Shown here one piece after another: positions 56,720-64,000 of a stretch of DNA of 64,000 bases. A model generated the notes under the pieces. It saw only the letters and a list, made by a program, of their open reading frames with translations, made no database searches and had not been told where the DNA came from. Source of the DNA: a bacterium (GTDB lineage: Bacteria > Planctomycetota > Planctomycetia > Isosphaerales > Isosphaeraceae). The position numbers and the translations under genes were made by a program. The stretch is from contig WGMM01000007.1 in assembly GCA_016125085.1 (NCBI GenBank), forward strand, positions 186,001-250,000, read 5' to 3'. Positions within the stretch are counted from its first letter, which is position 1, and each line of letters starts with the position of its first letter.

Positions 56720-59413
56720 TTATCGACCGTCATCAATGGTTCGGGCTGCGACGGCCGCGCCAGGGTCGGATTTTGACGCCGCGGGCCCAATTGCACCCGC
56801 CACGGCCGAGCGGACGACCAGCTTGCGCAGGTCATAGCCCGAATCGGCGTAAGTCTTGCGAAGCGTCTCCGGCATGCGCTGACCATAGGCCAGGATCGGC
56901 TGTTTGACGGTGTGATGGAACACCTGCTGAACCATCGAGTAATCGGTCTCTTCCGACTTCGTCACGAAATCGGCAAGGCCGCGGGCACCTTCGAAGTTCA
57001 CGGTCGTGCCGTCGCGGGCGACATATTCGGCCGAGGCGTCGACTTTCTTGCCCTTCTCATCACTGCGGAACCGCCCGATCGCGTCGAATCGCTCCAGCGA
57101 AAAGCCCAGCGGGTTGATCGTCGCATGGCACGACACGCACGCCGAGGGGCTCGTCTGCAGCGCGATACGCTCACGTGTCGTCAGGTTCGGGTGCAGATCA
57201 GGCGCGATCGGTGCCACGGCAATCGGCGGCGGTTTGATCGCCCGGCCCAGAATGTGCCGCGACACGAACACGCCCCGGTGGATCGGCGAAGTCGTCTGGG
57301 CATAAGCAAGATGCGCCAGCATGTAGGGGTGAGTGACCACGCCCGCTCGGCCCGATTTGTCCTCGGCGCTGACCTTGCGGAAGCCAGCATCGGCCGGCAG
57401 TCCCAGGTCGTAGATCTTACTGAGGCGACCGTTGGCGTACCATTCGGTGCCTGAAAGGAGTTTGCGAACATCGAGATTGTCCGACGCCAGAAATTCGTCG
57501 ATCGTCATTTCCATCGAAGTCCGCAGGTCGGCGATCACTTCCGGCGTGAATTCCGGATAGACCTTCGCGTCCTTCGAAAGGTCCGGCGAACCTTCCAGGC
57601 GCATCCAGCCCAGCAGAAACTCGCGGATCTTGCGAGTCGCCTTCGGGTCGCGCACCATCCGCTCGGCCTGGGCCTGAATCTGCTCCGGGGTCTTCAGCTT
57701 GTCGCTCGTCGCGGCTTCCGTCAGGGCCTTGTCCGGGATCGAGTCCCAGATGGCATAAGAAAGCCGCGATGCTGTGTCGAAGGCATCGGCCTTTTCCCCA
57801 TGCGATTCCGGGTAAAGGAACCTGGGGCTCTTGAGCGCCAGCAGGATCACGCGCCGCAGGGCCTGTTCGGCATCGGGATTGTTCTCGAACTGCTTGTCTA
57901 CATAGTTCTTGCGCTGACCTTCCGTCAACGGTCTGCGGAACGCCCGTTCCACGAAATTCGCGGCGAAGGTCTTGATCTTCGCGGCCCTTTCAGGATCTTC
58001 GCCACGCTTGATACCGGCCAGTTCCTGAAGATTCTCCAGGACATGGTTCGCCGTTTCGATCGCGGCATCGGTCGTGGCTGATTCCCAAGCCTTCGAAACC
58101 GAACTGCCGCGTTCGTAGCCGTAGCTGCGGTCATCGGGCGGGAAGGGGGTCTCAGGCACGAATCGCATCGGGCTCCAGGTCGGAGTCAGGTGCCGGGCCG
58201 AGATCGTTTCGTCGATGACCATGCCCGGACGCCGCCAGGCGAGTTGCATCGAGGCCGTCGGCTCGCGGAACTTGAACATCTCCAGGCGGATCAGATACGT
58301 CCGGCCGCCCAGGAGCCTGATCTTCTGACGAAACTCCTTGTCGTTACCTGACTTGACCCAGGCATCGATGAGCGGCTTGCGATTGTCGTCGACCCAGATA
58401 CGGAAGGCGTTCTCGGTCCGGACGACGAATTCGTAATCACCCGAATCGGGAGCCAGCACCGATCCCTGCCAGCGGGCCGAAAACTGCTTGGCCTCTTCGT
58501 CCTTCTTCTTCTGCTCTTCGCGCTGCTGGCGTTCGCGTTCCAGCCGTTTTTTCCGCTCTTCTTCCAACCTCTTCTTCTCTTCTTCGGCTTTTTTGGCCTC
58601 TTCAGCTTTCTTCGCTTCGTCGCCGGTCGGGGCGGGTTTCACTTCCGCGGGTTTCGGTTCCGGCTTCTTTTCGGCTGAGGGCTTGTCGGCAGCGGATTCC
58701 GGCTTTTTCTCCTGAGCGAGCAGGGCAAGTTCCGGCCCGAACGAGGCTTTGGGCTTTTCTTCAGGCTTCGGTTCAGGTTTCTTTTCGGCCGGTTTCGCGG
58801 ATTCGTTCGGCTTCGGCGCTGCGTCTGCAGGCTTCGCGGGCGGTTCGTTGGGCCTGGAAGCGCCGAAATCGAAGGCGACGCTCGCGTCGATACGGTCCAG
58901 AATCCGGTCCTCATTGCGGAACCGGCGGCCGGTGAAATACTCGCCCCTCAGGCCCTTGAATTCGGGCGTCTGCGGCGAAGGCCGGAAGCTGCCGACCAGG
59001 TCCGAAACGCTGTTGCGGTATTGACCGACCGTCAGGCGGACCAGTTCGACGCGGGGCGGCCGGTTACGGGCCTGGGCCGTCGGCGAATAAAACGATTCAT
59101 GAATGAATTCGGCAACTTTGCGGGCATCTTCGCCCACGACAAGATCCGGATCTTCTTCCGGCATCGTCTCGTCGATGTATTTGGCCAATTGACCGACCGA
59201 AAGATCGCCCAGTAAAGGCTTTTTGTACTTCTTCGAGCCTTCGCCCTTCTCGCCGTGACAACTGGCACAGTGCTTGCGATAGATCGCGCCGCCCGCGGCC
59301 AGGGGCGTTTCGGGGGCCTTGTCAGCCTGCTGCGCATTCGCCGGAGCGGGCAGAATCAGCACAAGCGCCGCGATCAGGATCGACAGACGCAGTTCGAAAC
59401 GATTCGGATGCAT
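56720..59413 (-). CDS. DUF1587/DUF1592/DUF1588/DUF1585 planctomycete cytochrome-domain protein
   Basis: 897 residues from the ATG at 59413 (MHPNRFELRLSILIAAL), which begins a signal peptide. A c-type cytochrome-like CASCH motif (C49, C52, H53) follows. DUF1587 lies at about 115-155. A PA14-like domain begins LRGEYFTGRRF (~157) and is interrupted at about 187-310 by a Pro/Lys/Glu/Ala-rich then charged coiled-coil segment, resuming at FSARWQGSVLAPDSGDYEF. DUF1595, DUF1592, DUF1588 (CVSCHATINPLGFSLERFD) and DUF1585 fill the C-terminal half. It is first in an operon with the DUF1552 gene. A periplasmic redox or hydrolytic role is suspected, not proven. Confidence 0.93.
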   Translation of the reverse strand: MHPNRFELRLSILIAALVLILPAPANAQQADKAPETPLAAGGAIYRKHCASCHGEKGEGSKKYKKPLLGDLSVGQLAKYIDETMPEEDPDLVVGEDARKVAEFIHESFYSPTAQARNRPPRVELVRLTVGQYRNSVSDLVGSFRPSPQTPEFKGLRGEYFTGRRFRNEDRILDRIDASVAFDFGASRPNEPPAKPADAAPKPNESAKPAEKKPEPKPEEKPKASFGPELALLAQEKKPESAADKPSAEKKPEPKPAEVKPAPTGDEAKKAEEAKKAEEEKKRLEEERKKRLERERQQREEQKKKDEEAKQFSARWQGSVLAPDSGDYEFVVRTENAFRIWVDDNRKPLIDAWVKSGNDKEFRQKIRLLGGRTYLIRLEMFKFREPTASMQLAWRRPGMVIDETISARHLTPTWSPMRFVPETPFPPDDRSYGYERGSSVSKAWESATTDAAIETANHVLENLQELAGIKRGEDPERAAKIKTFAANFVERAFRRPLTEGQRKNYVDKQFENNPDAEQALRRVILLALKSPRFLYPESHGEKADAFDTASRLSYAIWDSIPDKALTEAATSDKLKTPEQIQAQAERMVRDPKATRKIREFLLGWMRLEGSPDLSKDAKVYPEFTPEVIADLRTSMEMTIDEFLASDNLDVRKLLSGTEWYANGRLSKIYDLGLPADAGFRKVSAEDKSGRAGVVTHPYMLAHLAYAQTTSPIHRGVFVSRHILGRAIKPPPIAVAPIAPDLHPNLTTRERIALQTSPSACVSCHATINPLGFSLERFDAIGRFRSDEKGKKVDASAEYVARDGTTVNFEGARGLADFVTKSEETDYSMVQQVFHHTVKQPILAYGQRMPETLRKTYADSGYDLRKLVVRSAVAGAIGPAASKSDPGAAVAARTIDDGR

Positions 59414-59569
59414 TGGAACGAACCCCACAGGGCGGGAAGCAGGCGGGTTAACCCGGAATACGGCAATTTTATGCGATATTCGACCTGTGATCAAGCGATT
59501 GCGAAGCATAATTTGATATCCCGATCCAAATTTATTGAGTGGTTGTGACTTCGGATTACCCCGTCCGGA

Positions 59570-61060
59570 TCAGCTTGCTGGTTTATCTTCGGCGGCCGTT
59601 CCTTGACGCAGGCCCCAGCCCAGGCCAAGAGCGATCAGGCCCAATATGGGCAAGAGACTTACGATCTGAAACGCTACCGAAAAGCTGCCTGACTGGTCCT
59701 TGATCCGTCCGGCCGCCGGAAGAAAACTGCCCGCGAACAAATTTCCCAAACCTCCCAGAATACCGACAATCAAGCCTGTATGCCGAGTCGAGACTTCCTG
59801 GCAGAAGGCGAAGTAATTGGCCATGTAGCTGGCCGCCCCCATCGCCATGACGCACAAGAGCAGCAGCACGGCAAAATCGCTGGAAATGAATCCCAGATAG
59901 GTAGTTCCGACCGGTATGAACCCGACAAGGGAGCCGGACGTGACCAGCACGATGCAGCCGGCCATGACGATCCAGCGCGCTGCTGCGGCCGACATGCCCG
60001 TACGGCGTGCCAGAGCGCGGGAAAGCCAGCCACCGCCAATGTTTCCGGCATCGGCCGCAAGGAACGGCAGCGCCGTGAGCAGGCCGCTGGAGAGGTAGCT
60101 TAAGTTCCGGTCCTGGCGCAGGTAGCCGGGAATCCAGTTCACGAGGAAGTGCCAGCAGACGTTGATCGTGATCGAAACGACGACCAGGATCCAGAATTTC
60201 CGCATCCGAACGACCTCAGCCAGCCGGTCGAACGCGCCGGTTGAGCCCTCCGCCGGCTTGATTGCCAGAGCCGAGGCCAGGATCGAAGCGAACAGGACGA
60301 ACGCCGCGAACGACCACCGCCAGGACCCCCACTTCGCAGGCGAGAACAGGGCGACGGCCAGCGTCAGCAGCACCGGCACGATCATGGCTTTGACAGGGTT
60401 CGTCGACGAAACCGCCGTAGTGGCGGATGGTTGATCGATCTGATTTTCGTGATTCGGCAGATCGGCCAGTGGCGGCACGACCATGCGCCAGAGCAGGATC
60501 CAGAGAAACCCAAGTGCCCCGAGGATCAGAAACGCTGTGCGCCAGCCGAATTGCGCGGCGAGAGCGGGCACGACGAAGGGCGTAACGACCGCCCCGACGG
60601 CAGCGCCGGAATTGAAGATGCCATTGCCCAGGCTGCGGTCGGACGGGGGCAGGATGCGCGACGTCATCTTGAGCGCGCAGGGCCAGTTGAACGATTCGCC
60701 CATTCCCAGCAGCACCCGCATGGCGATCAGGACGCCCAGAGTCGGCGAAATGGCCGAGGCCATCGCCGCGAGGCTCCACCAGGCGACGGCCATCATATAG
60801 AGCTTGCGGACATCCATGCGGTCGGCCATCAGCCCGGCCGGGATCTGGGCCAGGGCGTAGGTGATATAGAAGGCCGCGCCGATCCAGCCGAACTGTTCGT
60901 TGTCGAGCCCGAATTCCTCGCGGATCGGCTTCTCCACGAGGGCCATCGACTGCCGGTCCATGTAATTCAGGGCCGTCGCCCCGAACATCAGCCAGCAGAC
61001 CAGCCAGGGCCAGCGAGAGCCTTTCGTCGGCATCGACTGTGTTTCTACAGGCTGGGGCAT
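59570..61060 (-). CDS. MFS transporter (ACS/hexuronate-type)
   Basis: 496 residues; the start at 61060 (MPQPVETQSMPTKGSRWPW) is chosen because homology begins here. The open frame extends far upstream (to 62419), antisense to other genes, and is discarded. It has twelve helices. Features are FGATALNYMDRQSM, FGWIGAAFYITYALAQIPAGLMADRMDVRK and MRVLLGMGESFNWP. These match the anion:cation symporter group, which carries hexuronates and similar sugar acids. A cytoplasmic central loop carries about 30 extra Asn/Thr/Ser residues. Substrate not determinable. Confidence 0.9.
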   Translation of the reverse strand: MPQPVETQSMPTKGSRWPWLVCWLMFGATALNYMDRQSMALVEKPIREEFGLDNEQFGWIGAAFYITYALAQIPAGLMADRMDVRKLYMMAVAWWSLAAMASAISPTLGVLIAMRVLLGMGESFNWPCALKMTSRILPPSDRSLGNGIFNSGAAVGAVVTPFVVPALAAQFGWRTAFLILGALGFLWILLWRMVVPPLADLPNHENQIDQPSATTAVSSTNPVKAMIVPVLLTLAVALFSPAKWGSWRWSFAAFVLFASILASALAIKPAEGSTGAFDRLAEVVRMRKFWILVVVSITINVCWHFLVNWIPGYLRQDRNLSYLSSGLLTALPFLAADAGNIGGGWLSRALARRTGMSAAAARWIVMAGCIVLVTSGSLVGFIPVGTTYLGFISSDFAVLLLLCVMAMGAASYMANYFAFCQEVSTRHTGLIVGILGGLGNLFAGSFLPAAGRIKDQSGSFSVAFQIVSLLPILGLIALGLGWGLRQGTAAEDKPAS

Positions 61061-61309
61061 CGTTGGGGTTCCGGAATGGTCAGGGCGAATCGGCCGGCAG
61101 GGCAGAAACACAGAATGAAGGTGCCGGAGGCCGATGTCAACCGGAAAACCGAAGGGAAACAGGCAAGCCGCCAGCAAGGTCGATCGTCCATGATCGACGG
61201 GACCGGTTCGCTGAAGCCCGCGCCGAACGACGAATTTCCGGACTGAGCCCGGGCCGGAACTGATATAGTGATTTATCCGAATTCGTATTCCTGAAAGTGT
61301 CGCTGCCAA

Positions 61310-61957
61310 ATGCGTTCCCTGCCAAGATTGACCGAAATGGCCCACTGGCTGGTCACGAAATGGCTGCGGCCAGGTGACCTGGCGATTGACGCCACGGCCG
61401 GTAATGGTCACGACACCGCCTTCCTGGCCCGGTTGACTGGCCAGGAGGGCTTGGTTCTGGCGCTGGATATCGAGCCGGCCGCGCTCGAGGCCACGGCGCG
61501 GCGGCTGGCGAGCGAGCAGGCCCCGGCCGATCACGTGCGCCTGGTGATCGGAGATCACGCCCGGCTCGAAAGTTACGTGCCGGCCGAATGGTTCGGCCAG
61601 GTGCGAGTCATCATGTTCAATCTCGGCTATCGGCCGCACTCGAACTGGCCGATCAAGACGCGTCTCGTCTCGACCCTGAGCGCACTGGGGCAAAGCCTTT
61701 CGCTGCTGGCCGACGGCGGACTGTTGACCATCGTGATGTATCCTGGTCACGAGGGCGGCGAATCCGAAACGACGGCCATTCTGGAATGGGCCTCGGCACT
61801 GGACGATACCCTCTGGCATGTCGCCAGATATGACCTGCCGAACATTCGCTCGCGCCCGCCGATCCTTCTGGCGATCCACAAGCGGCTCAGAAAAGACGCC
61901 ACCGGGCCGGATCACGATGCCCTGATCGATGGCGAAGAGCCACGGGCCGCCATCTGA
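61310..61957 (+). CDS. Class I SAM-dependent methyltransferase (YtqB/rRNA-methylase-like)
   Basis: 215 residues. The SAM-binding motif is AIDATAGNGHDTAFLARL, followed by ALDIEPAALEATARRL and VRVIMFNLGYRPHSN, which match the putative rRNA methylase family PF06962 (YtqB-like). The MTEMAHWLV segment near the N-terminus is typical. RNA target unknown. An in-frame ATG at residue 7 region is an alternative start; the RBS is weak. It stands alone, divergent from the MFS gene. Confidence 0.9.
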   Translation: MRSLPRLTEMAHWLVTKWLRPGDLAIDATAGNGHDTAFLARLTGQEGLVLALDIEPAALEATARRLASEQAPADHVRLVIGDHARLESYVPAEWFGQVRVIMFNLGYRPHSNWPIKTRLVSTLSALGQSLSLLADGGLLTIVMYPGHEGGESETTAILEWASALDDTLWHVARYDLPNIRSRPPILLAIHKRLRKDATGPDHDALIDGEEPRAAI

Positions 61958-62110
61958 TTCGGCCGGAAGAATGCCCGAACCCGTTTCAGGTCGCGGGCTC
62001 CACGGCGAATGGACTGGACCGATCGGTCGATCCGGATTAAAAAAGGGGCCTACGCATCGCCAGCGGCGATCGAACAGGTGTCCTCGTTCACCGGCAGGGA
62101 GGCCGAAGAG

Positions 62111-62389
62111 GTGAGGAAATCGACTTTGCGGCATCGCGCGCCGCGTATCTTCGTGTCGTTCGGTTTCGCGATAGCGCTTGCGAGCGGCTGCCGCCAGATG
62201 CCGGTCGCCGATTACGACAAGCCGGAAGGGACGGACGAGACGTTCGTCGCCGAAAAAACGGACGACACCGTGCCGATCGAGAAGGAACTGGCTGCGCCCA
62301 AGGGCTTCTTCAGCCGCAAGGGAGGCCCGACGGCCGCATGGTCCAAAGAGGCACGCGACATCGAACGCTCGCTGGGCGTAGGGCGCTAG
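62111..62389 (+). CDS. Small predicted lipoprotein
   Basis: 92 residues from a GTG start at 62111, preceded by a GGAGGCCGAAGAG purine-rich site. An in-frame ATG at 62009 would add 34 residues with no signal character. The signal segment PRIFVSFGFAIALASGC ends in a lipobox (LASGC). The mature part is short and charged (YDKPEGTDETFVAEKTDD; SRKGGPTAAWSKEARDIERSLG). No family recognised. It lies 153 bp after the methyltransferase gene. Confidence 0.6.
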   Translation: MRKSTLRHRAPRIFVSFGFAIALASGCRQMPVADYDKPEGTDETFVAEKTDDTVPIEKELAAPKGFFSRKGGPTAAWSKEARDIERSLGVGR

Positions 62390-62484
62390 TCGATCGCGTA
62401 AGAAAACGTAAAACTGCATCTCTCTAAGTTCCGGTAATGCCCGCGGATCGCCTGCGCGACCCGCGAACGGACTATTCTATCGAC

Positions 62485-64000
62485 TCATGACTCCAGCTCT
62501 TCCCAGCGGGCATAGCTTTCGGCCAGCTTGCCGCGGATGGATTCGGCCCGGGCCGCGGTTTCGCCGATTTCGGCTTTATCGCGTTTGTAGAAAGATGGGT
62601 CGGCCATGGTCGCTTCCAGGTCAGCCAGTTCGGCTTCGAGCGTTTCGATCAGCCCTGGCAGGGTTTCCAGTTCACGCTGTTCCTTATTGCTGAGCTTTCG
62701 CCTTTTGGGTGTGGCATCCGGCGCGGATGTCGCAACGGCCACGGCCGGTTTGTCGGCTTTGGCGGCGGGCTTCGGAGTTTCGACAGGGGCGGGCCGCTGG
62801 CGCAGATAGTCGGTGTAGCCGCCGTCGTACTCTTTCACGCGGCCGTCGTCTTCGATGACGAGCGTGCTGGTCGCGACTTCGTCGACGAAGGCCCGGTCGT
62901 GGCTGACGACGAGCACGGTGCCGCTGAAGTCGACGATCAGTGATTCCAGCAGTTCGAGCGTTTCCAGGTCGAGGTCGTTGGTCGGCTCGTCCAGAACCAG
63001 CAAGTTGGCCGGCTGCGTGAAAAGCCGGGCCAGAAGGAGCCGGGAACGTTCGCCGCCGGAGAGGTATTTGACCAGGCTGCGGGCGCGGTCGGGCGTGAAC
63101 AGGAAGTCCTGCAAGTAGCCGATGACGTGGCGTTCCTGACCGTTGACTCGGATCGCCTCGTATTCGCTCACGTTCTTCTGGACGGTCTTTTCGTCGTCCA
63201 GCATCTCCTTGACCTGATCGAAATAGGCGATCTGGAGATTCGTCCCGTGGCGGATCGTGCCGGATTGCGGCGCCATGCGCCCGAGCAGCAGTTTCAACAA
63301 GGTCGTCTTGCCACGACCGTTGGGGCCGATGATGGCGACCTTGTCGCCTCGGAAGATGGTCGTTTCGAGGTCACGCACGATGGGCTTCGACGCGTCGTAA
63401 CCGAACGACACGCCCCGGACTTCGATCACCATCGCGCCCGATTTGTCGCCTTCCTGAATCTCGATCCGGGCGGTTCCCTGCCGTTCGCGCCGTTTGGCCC
63501 GTTCTTCGCGCAGTGACTTCAGGGCACGCACCCGGCCTTCGTTCCGCGTACGGCGAGCCTTGATTCCCTGGCGGATCCAGGCCTCTTCCTGGGCGAGTTT
63601 CTTGTCGAAAAGGGCCTGCTGACGCTCTTCGGCCGCCCACTGCTGCTCACGGCGCAAGAGGAACGTGCGATAGTCGCAGTCCCACGAATGAAGTTTGCCG
63701 CGGTCCAGTTCGACGATGCGCGATGCCAGACGTTCGAGAAACGCACGGTCGTGCGTGACGAAAAGCACGGCTCCGCCGAAGCGCGTCAGGTACTCTTCAA
63801 GCTTGTCGATGGCGTCGATATCGAGGTGGTTGGTCGGTTCGTCGAGCAGCAGCAGGTCGGGTTCGCCCACGAGCGAACGTGCCAGAAGCACGCGCCGTTT
63901 CAGGCCTGAAGAGAGCGTTTCGAACAGGGTCGATCCGTCCAGATCGAGCCGGGAGAGGATCGTCTCCACCAGGTGTTCGACTTCGTGCGGCTCATGAATG
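62485..64000 (-). CDS. uup: ABC-F ATPase, Uup-like (5' end outside window)
   Basis: The C-terminal ~504 residues are present; the frame is open to the window edge, so the start is missing. NBD1 shows the signature LSSGLKRRVLLARSL and Walker B LLLLDEPTNHLDID. The P-site-tRNA-interacting-motif region (WIRQGIKARRTRNEGRV) closely matches Uup. NBD2 has Walker A GPNGRGKTTLL, signature LSGGERSRLLLARL and Walker B LLVLDEPTNDLDLETLE. A C-terminal coiled-coil (~430-494, LSNKEQRELETLPGLIETLEAELADLEA) is the Uup DNA-binding-type domain. Uup proteins act in translation or ribosome assembly and DNA maintenance. This is soluble, with no permease partner. Confidence 0.94.
   Translation of the reverse strand, partial: IHEPHEVEHLVETILSRLDLDGSTLFETLSSGLKRRVLLARSLVGEPDLLLLDEPTNHLDIDAIDKLEEYLTRFGGAVLFVTHDRAFLERLASRIVELDRGKLHSWDCDYRTFLLRREQQWAAEERQQALFDKKLAQEEAWIRQGIKARRTRNEGRVRALKSLREERAKRRERQGTARIEIQEGDKSGAMVIEVRGVSFGYDASKPIVRDLETTIFRGDKVAIIGPNGRGKTTLLKLLLGRMAPQSGTIRHGTNLQIAYFDQVKEMLDDEKTVQKNVSEYEAIRVNGQERHVIGYLQDFLFTPDRARSLVKYLSGGERSRLLLARLFTQPANLLVLDEPTNDLDLETLELLESLIVDFSGTVLVVSHDRAFVDEVATSTLVIEDDGRVKEYDGGYTDYLRQRPAPVETPKPAAKADKPAVAVATSAPDATPKRRKLSNKEQRELETLPGLIETLEAELADLEATMADPSFYKRDKAEIGETAARAESIRGKLAESYARWEELES

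Noticed and set aside
61061..62419. Long minus-strand open frame extending the MFS gene upstream to 949 residues
   Set aside because: The extension is antisense to the methyltransferase and lipoprotein genes, has Arg/Gly/Pro-rich shadow composition, and MFS homology begins at 61060.

Overview
The window looks like part of a Planctomycetota chromosome (class Planctomycetia, order not resolvable from sequence alone). GC is about 60%. The evidence is the gene families: DUF1549/DUF1553 and DUF1501 pairs, a DUF1592-type cytochrome protein next to a DUF1552 protein, PEP-CTERM proteins, a sulfatase locus, and an ECF sigma factor paired with a membrane Ser/Thr kinase. I see no insertion sequence, prophage, CRISPR array or rRNA. 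About 49 protein genes, one tRNA and two convincing intrinsic terminators can be supported. Many long open frames opposite real genes are GC-driven shadows and are left out.

Layout. 0.2-5.4 kb, minus: a DUF4287/DUF5655 protein, a small unknown protein, and an M13 metallopeptidase overlapping a membrane glycerophosphodiesterase. 5.7-11 kb, plus: a GT87-type membrane glycosyltransferase, then a DUF1549/DUF1553 + DUF1501 pair closed by a terminator. 11-19.8 kb, minus: small membrane protein, aldo/keto reductase, orphan DUF1501 protein, then a compact cluster of two DGPF (YCII) proteins, DUF1579, two VOC/PhnB-like proteins and an ECF42-type sigma factor, headed by threonine synthase. 20-27 kb: lipoprotein hydrolase, two PEP-CTERM proteins, and an ECF sigma factor with a kinase that carries a zinc anti-sigma motif. 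27-34 kb, minus: NlpC/P60-like protein, CDF exporter, HME-RND pump and adaptor. 34-42 kb, plus: HpcH/HpaI aldolase, Tex with a large internal insertion, and an ABC exporter with two duplicated permeases.

42.5 kb holds an initiator-like tRNA-Met(CAT) with its own promoter and terminator. 42.9-47.8 kb, plus, is an exported catabolic set (LmbE deacetylase, sialidase-fold protein, sulfatase, esterase), with a GntP-like permease convergent to it. 49-55 kb has small unknowns, a TRIC-family channel, an RTX calcium-binding protein and trpC. 55-64 kb has the DUF1552/DUF1592 operon with a terminator, an MFS transporter, an rRNA-methylase-like protein, a small lipoprotein, and an ABC-F protein (Uup) cut by the window end.

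The points most worth following up are the zinc-finger/kinase/ECF unit, the ECF42-DGPF cluster, the roughly 230-residue insertion inside the Tex YqgF domain, and the unusual initiator-like tRNA.
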